Below, piece after piece: positions 6,447 through 9,973 of a stretch of DNA of 9,973 nucleotides. How positions within the stretch are numbered: the stretch's first letter is position 1; every line of letters starts with the position of its first letter. The notes beneath the pieces were generated by a model. It did not search any database. It was not told the DNA's origin and worked only from the letters and a program-made list of their open reading frames with translations. Origin of the DNA: JALSIF01 sp026981635 [NCBI: bacterium] (GTDB taxonomy: Bacteria; 4484-113; JALSIF01); the NCBI GenBank assembly GCA_026981635.1, contig JALSIF010000291.1, positions 1-9,973 of the forward strand, given 5' to 3'. The position numbers and the translations under genes are program-made.

Positions 6447-7211
6447 GTGTCAGTCCTGAAGCTTTCTGAGATCATCCATACCTTCCCCGATGGAACCACT
6501 GCCCTGCGGGGGGTTGACCTTTCAGTTGGGCCGGGGGAGGTGGTGGCCATTATCGGCCCCTCCGGAGCGGGCAAGTCCACCCTCCTTCGGGTGATCAACG
6601 GGCTGGTGATCCCCAGCTCGGGAGAGGTTGAGGTGCTGGGGGAGAGGCCGCGGGGAGAGCGGGCCTGGCGGCGAGTGAGGCGGCGCATCGGGATGGTCTT
6701 CCAGAGCTTTAACCTGATCCCCCACACCAGCGTGCTGATGAATGTCTTGGCAGGTGCCCTGGGCCGGATCCCCACCTGGCGCTCCCTGATAGTGGCCTTT
6801 ACCCGGGAGGAGCGGGAGGGGGCGATGGCCGCCCTGGAGAGAGTGGGCCTTGGGGACAAGGCCCACAAGCGGGTGGAGGAGCTTTCCGGGGGTGAGCGCC
6901 AGCGGGTGGCCCTGGCCCGGGTGCTCATGCAGGAACCGGAGATGGTGCTGGCCGACGAGCCGGTGAGCAACCTTGACCCGGTAATCGCCCGGAGCGTCCT
7001 TGACCACCTGGTTCGCATCTGCCGGGAACAGGGGATCACCACGGTGATGAACCTGCACGCGGTGGACCTGGCCAGAAGCTACGCAGGGCGCATCGTTGGA
7101 CTTAGGGATGGCAGGGTGGTATTTGAGGGAAGCCCCGCCGAGCTGGGGCAGGCGGAGCTTAGGGAGATCTACGGAGAGAGCTACCGGGAGGTGGGGGTTG
7201 GCCAGGGGTAA
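6447..7211 (+). CDS. phnC: Phosphonate-type ABC transporter ATP-binding protein PhnC
   Basis: PhnC is the cytoplasmic ATPase of an importer of the phosphonate/phosphite class. In 254 residues I see Walker A GPSGAGKST (37-45), Q-loop MVFQSFNLI (Q86), signature LSGGERQRVALARV (147-159), Walker B MVLADEP (166-172), D-loop SNLDP and H-loop His204. The stretch NVLAGALGRIPTWRSL (99-114) is characteristic of PhnC relatives and separates it from other ABC ATPases. The GTG at 6447 is the first possible start, since a stop codon (TAA, 6435-6437) lies in frame just upstream, and MSVLKLSEIIHTFPDGTTAL matches the family N-terminus. Its 3' end overlaps phnE by 14 bases. The real substrate (phosphonate, phosphite or another oxyanion) cannot be read from the ATPase. 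Confidence 0.93.
   Translation: MSVLKLSEIIHTFPDGTTALRGVDLSVGPGEVVAIIGPSGAGKSTLLRVINGLVIPSSGEVEVLGERPRGERAWRRVRRRIGMVFQSFNLIPHTSVLMNVLAGALGRIPTWRSLIVAFTREEREGAMAALERVGLGDKAHKRVEELSGGERQRVALARVLMQEPEMVLADEPVSNLDPVIARSVLDHLVRICREQGITTVMNLHAVDLARSYAGRIVGLRDGRVVFEGSPAELGQAELREIYGESYREVGVGQG
7186..7193 (+). promoter_or_regulatory. Ribosome binding site fixing a TTG start for phnE
   Basis: GGGAGGTG inside the 3' end of phnC lies 6 bases (measured from GGAGG) before TTG 7198. It is close to the ideal anti-16S match and is the strongest evidence for the TTG start. The earlier GTG at 7096 would add 34 residues that do not look like a PhnE N-terminus. Confidence 0.65.
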
Positions 7212-8022
7212 GCTGAGCACCGCCCTCAGCCGTGCACTGTGGCTGGGGCTAGGCGTCCTGGGGCTGGCCCTCATCTGGGCCTCGCTGGTGAGGACCGAGT
7301 TTCTCCCCCAGCGGGTGCTGGGGATCGGGCCCAAGGGGCAGGAGGCCTTCGTGAGGCTTATCTCCGCCCTCGCCCATCCTGATCTGACCGTCCTTCCGGA
7401 GATCGCCGACGGGATGTGGGAGTCCATCGCCATGGGCCTGATCGGCACCCTGCTGGCGGTGGTGGCCTCGCTTCTGACCTGCTTTCTTGCCGCGCGCAAC
7501 CTCACTTTTGGCACCCCCCAGGGGAAGGCGGTCTACCTGGTGGTGCGCACGGTCTACAACATCGTCCGCGCCTTCCCCCCCATCGTCTTGGCGATGCTCT
7601 TTGTGGTGCTGTGGGGGGTGGGACCGCTGGCCGGGGTGATGGCGCTGGCGGTCCACTCGGTTGGCATGCTGGGCAAACTCTTTGCCGAGGCCATTGAGGG
7701 GGCCGACCCGGGTCCCATTGAGGCGGTGCGTTCAACCGGGGCAAGCCCCATCCAGGTGGTGGCCTATGGGATCCTTCCCCAAGTGCTTCCCCACTTCGTG
7801 GCCTACTCGGTCTACCGGTGGGACATAAACATCCGCATGTCCATCGTGCTCGGCGTGGTGGGGGCGGGGGGGATCGGCAACCTGCTCCAGCAGTACTTCG
7901 GCTACCTCAAGTATGAGCAGATCTCCACCACCTTCCTGGCCATCCTGGTGGTGGTGACGGCACTGGACCTGGCCTCGGGCTGGATCCGGGAGCGGCTGGG
8001 GGTGGTGAGCGCCCCGGTCTAG
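7198..8022 (+). CDS. phnE: Phosphonate-type ABC transporter permease PhnE
   Basis: PhnE is the inner-membrane permease partner of PhnC and forms the transport channel as a homodimer. From the TTG start the protein has 274 residues, the usual family size. Hydrophobic segments lie at about 14-31, 74-98, 126-158, 213-230 and 245-262. The EAA loop that contacts the ATPase is clear at 164-193 (EAIEG...EAVRSTGASPIQVV), in the form typical of PhnE. The gene overlaps phnC by 14 bases, implying translational coupling. No periplasmic binding protein gene (phnD) and no C-P lyase or phosphite dehydrogenase gene follows; the next gene is on the other strand. The binding protein must lie elsewhere or be shared. 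Confidence 0.92.
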   Translation: MARGKLSTALSRALWLGLGVLGLALIWASLVRTEFLPQRVLGIGPKGQEAFVRLISALAHPDLTVLPEIADGMWESIAMGLIGTLLAVVASLLTCFLAARNLTFGTPQGKAVYLVVRTVYNIVRAFPPIVLAMLFVVLWGVGPLAGVMALAVHSVGMLGKLFAEAIEGADPGPIEAVRSTGASPIQVVAYGILPQVLPHFVAYSVYRWDINIRMSIVLGVVGAGGIGNLLQQYFGYLKYEQISTTFLAILVVVTALDLASGWIRERLGVVSAPV

Positions 8023-9176
8023 CCCTTGGGGGTGTGGGTGGGAACGCCCAGGGGATTGAGGATCACTATCGCCAGGTAGACCAGGTAGAGCAGACCGCCA
8101 ATCATCAGCAGGCGGGGATCCACGTCGCGGTTCTTGCGGATGTTTAGGTAGACGAGAAGGCCACCCAGCAGGGCCAGCAGAACCGAGACGGTCTCAAAGG
8201 ATCGGGGATCAAAGGTCCACTCGGTAAGGAGCATTCCAATGGCCACCGGGATGGTGGACTGGAAGACCATGGCGCCGCTCATGTTGCCCAGGGCGAGGGT
8301 GTCCTTGCCCTCCCTCACCCAGATAACTGAGTTGAACTTCTCAGGTAGTTCTGTGGCGACTGGGATGATAAGAAAGGAAAGAACTAAGGGGCTGATTCCG
8401 AGTTGCTGACTTAGGTCTGTAATAACCCCTACGATTAGATATGCCCCTGCTAGAATCATACCCAGAGCGAAGATAAGCTGTAGAATGATGTAGCGGCGAC
8501 GAGGCACCCCTTTATCCAACAAGATATCCCAGCCCTGTTTCAGAGCGGGGCAAATTCGGTAAACAAGAGAGACAAAATGTAGTTGATCTAAGCCCTCTTG
8601 TTCTGTATGAATTCTACCAGACTTGACTATTCTTCTTACATAGATTACATACGCAAACACAAGAAGAATTGCTAGGACAATTTTGATTATATGTAATATT
8701 GCAGACATCTGCTGAGGACTGTTAGAATACTGTGTTAGATACCAGCTGGCAAGACCAGCAATTACCCCTAGTGGATAAGTAATGAGGAAAAACCTAAAAT
8801 CTTTTTCAGCCACAGTTATATCCACGTGAAAAGGCCGAGACCTACCTAAAGCAAGGGAAATAAAAAATACTGAGCCCACAACAAAAACTCCCAATGTCGC
8901 TAGCATAAAAGGAGCTCCCAAGATAGCCCCAATTCCGATGTGTTCAGCGGCCTGATGGGCTTCATCAGTTCCCATCAAGGAAATGACGATGGCCACTATG
9001 GTTATCAGGGTCTCGGGAAGCGCTGTCCCTACCGCTGCCAAGACACTGCCCACTGCCCCGGTGGAGAGGTTTAGGCGGCTGCCCAACCACTCAACCGCGT
9101 TGGTAAAGACCTCAGCGGCCAACACAAGCAGGGCGAGGATGGCCACGAGCAGGGTGACGTCCAAGAAGATCTTCAT
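8019..9176 (-). CDS. Sodium/calcium-exchanger-type cation antiporter (CaCA superfamily)
   Basis: This is a polytopic inner-membrane antiporter, most likely exchanging Ca2+ for Na+ or H+. The 385 residues show about ten hydrophobic segments. Both alpha repeats that form the ion site are present: GSVLAAVGTALPE (43-55) in the first half, and PVATELPEKFNS (272-283) with GNMSGAMVFQST (297-308) in the second. The acidic residues E55 and E279 are kept. A hydrophilic loop at about 181-228 joins the halves. ATG 9176 is the only possible start, because a TAG lies in frame 7 codons upstream. The ribosome binding site is weak. The stop overlaps that of phnE in CTAG. The central part, 8341-8940 (residues about 79-279), has about 42% GC against about 60% or more on both sides, so the gene looks mosaic. 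Ion specificity is not evident from the sequence. Confidence 0.88.
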   Translation of the reverse strand: MKIFLDVTLLVAILALLVLAAEVFTNAVEWLGSRLNLSTGAVGSVLAAVGTALPETLITIVAIVISLMGTDEAHQAAEHIGIGAILGAPFMLATLGVFVVGSVFFISLALGRSRPFHVDITVAEKDFRFFLITYPLGVIAGLASWYLTQYSNSPQQMSAILHIIKIVLAILLVFAYVIYVRRIVKSGRIHTEQEGLDQLHFVSLVYRICPALKQGWDILLDKGVPRRRYIILQLIFALGMILAGAYLIVGVITDLSQQLGISPLVLSFLIIPVATELPEKFNSVIWVREGKDTLALGNMSGAMVFQSTIPVAIGMLLTEWTFDPRSFETVSVLLALLGGLLVYLNIRKNRDVDPRLLMIGGLLYLVYLAIVILNPLGVPTHTPKG

Positions 9177-9191
9177 GGGCTGGAAGCACCT

Positions 9192-9197
9192 ATTCTA
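9192..9197 (-). promoter_or_regulatory. Weak candidate -10 box for the exchanger gene
   Basis: On the - strand TAGAAT lies 15 bases before the ATG, which would leave a leader of only 8-9 bases. No good -35 box is found at the right distance (CCAGCT at 17 bases). The lack of a strong Shine-Dalgarno sequence is compatible with a near-leaderless message. Confidence 0.25.
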
Positions 9198-9250
9198 GAA
9201 CTCAGCCACCAAAGAGCTGGGCATATCATTGCTGAGCAGTATAGCTCTAC

Positions 9251-9279
9251 TTGACATAACTCCGCCTTGAATATACACT
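9251..9279 (+). promoter_or_regulatory. Sigma70-type promoter for the lipoprotein gene
   Basis: A perfect TTGACA (9251-9256), a 17-base spacer and TACACT (9274-9279, 4 of 6 matches to TATAAT) form a good promoter in the divergent intergenic region. Transcription would start near 9286 and leave a leader of about 25 bases with the strong ribosome binding site GGAGGTGA (9298-9305). Confidence 0.65.
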
Positions 9280-9310
9280 ACAGGCAACTTAATACCTGGA
9301 GGTGACAGCC

Positions 9311-9973
9311 ATGAGAGGGCTTTACACAGTTAGTGTTACGCTGATATTCGTCCTAATTGGTCTGGGCATGTTTTCTTGTGGCGCCGGGGGTGGAGACAGC
9401 ACTGTAACTCAGCCACCCACTACAGGAGCTCCACCCGCAGGCGATGATAATGCTGGCAGCCCGGGCAATCAGGATGGTGAGGGACAGGAGCAGCCTCCAT
9501 TGGGTGGTGATAATGGAGGTAGTGGAGGCCAGCCCGATGGAGACCAAACACAACCACCTTCTCAAAGTTATGGTTCCATCTCGGGATACATTTACAGGAC
9601 AATCTACCCTAGAGAAAGACCGGTTCAGGGAAGCCCGGCTGGGTTTGTGCCCTTGGAAGGGGCAGAGGTAAGGATTGGGGAGCTGAAGGCTACTACCGAC
9701 CAGCGGGGTTTCTTCCGGCTGGAAGGCGTTCCCACGGGAACCCACCAGCTCCAGGTGAGCAAGGCAGGCTATGACACCCTCACCAGGCAGGTGGTGGTCT
9801 CTGCCAACGTTGATACGACAGTCTTTCCCCAAGACAGCCCCAGCGGATACCTGGGAAGAAGTGATGGGGCTGACCTGGCAGTTAACTCCGACCCCAGTGG
9901 TGCGGCGGTGGTGATAGAGCAGATCGGCACTGGAGTCACTACTCCCCACACTTTCAGAGACCTGCCCCCGGGC
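9311..9973 (+). CDS. Surface lipoprotein with carboxypeptidase-regulatory-like and PEGA-like domains, 3' end missing
   Basis: The frame stays open from ATG 9311 to the right edge (221 codons seen). The ribosome binding site GGAGGTGA is 5 bases before the start. Residues 1-22 are a lipoprotein signal peptide ending in MFS^C, with Cys23 as the lipidated residue. Residues 24-86 are a low-complexity linker rich in Gly, Pro, Asp and Gln. Residues 88-171 (GSISGYIY...GAEVRIGELKATTDQRGFFRLEGVPTGTHQLQVSKAGYDT) match the carboxypeptidase regulatory-like beta-sandwich fold. From about 187 a PEGA-like repeat begins (LAVNSDPSGAAVVIE...TTPHTFRDLPPG). These domains usually occur in surface proteins that bind cell-wall components, carbohydrates or other proteins. 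No catalytic motif is visible in this part. Its role and any link to the pili are unknown. Confidence 0.88.
   Translation, partial: MRGLYTVSVTLIFVLIGLGMFSCGAGGGDSTVTQPPTTGAPPAGDDNAGSPGNQDGEGQEQPPLGGDNGGSGGQPDGDQTQPPSQSYGSISGYIYRTIYPRERPVQGSPAGFVPLEGAEVRIGELKATTDQRGFFRLEGVPTGTHQLQVSKAGYDTLTRQVVVSANVDTTVFPQDSPSGYLGRSDGADLAVNSDPSGAAVVIEQIGTGVTTPHTFRDLPPG

Noticed and set aside
7096-7197. GTG 7096 as the phnE start
   Set aside because: It would overlap phnC by 116 bases and add a non-membrane, Arg/Trp-rich stretch. TTG 7198 has a near-perfect ribosome binding site and gives the usual PhnE length.
6522-7514. A 330-codon open frame on the - strand opposite phnC and phnE
   Set aside because: It covers two clear ABC transporter genes and is rich in Pro, His, Gln and Leu without motifs, so it is an antisense shadow.

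Overview
The window is about 62% GC and comes from a bacterium with type IV pili. I cannot place it taxonomically. The gene order pilB-pilT-pilC followed by large prepilins, the use of GTG and TTG starts, and a probable leaderless gene point away from Proteobacteria towards deep-branching or thermophilic phyla, but this is only an impression.

Region 1 (1-6394) is a type IV pilus locus on the + strand. It begins with the extension ATPase PilB, cut at the left edge, then the retraction ATPase PilT, the inner-membrane platform protein PilC, and two large prepilin-like proteins. The two prepilins (389 aa, and about 322 aa) are clearly related to each other. They share several motifs in the same order but have very different N-terminal helices. 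A strong hairpin terminator lies between them. Candidate -10 boxes with the shared core GGGTATAA lie upstream of pilT, pilC and the first prepilin. PilB would polymerise and PilT depolymerise pilin subunits through PilC, and the two prepilins are the obvious local substrates.

Region 2 (6395-8022) is a two-gene ABC importer of the phosphonate/phosphite type: the ATPase PhnC and the permease PhnE. They overlap by 14 bases, with a TTG start for phnE. No binding protein (PhnD) lies beside them. phnC has no ribosome binding site, but a -10-like box sits 6 bases before its GTG start, so a leaderless mRNA is plausible. An inverted repeat lies just upstream of that box.

Region 3 (8019-9176, - strand) is a sodium/calcium-exchanger-type membrane protein that converges on phnE. 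The two stop codons share CTAG. The middle of this gene is strikingly AT-rich (about 42% GC against 60-65% at both ends), so it looks like a mosaic.

Region 4 (9177-9973) is a divergent intergenic region with a good sigma70-type promoter. It is followed by a lipoprotein gene that runs off the right edge, with a lipobox, a low-complexity linker, a carboxypeptidase-regulatory-like beta domain and the start of a PEGA-like repeat.

No tRNA, rRNA, CRISPR array, insertion sequence or integrase was seen. No stretch longer than 300 bases lacks a gene; the longest gap is 3869-4129.
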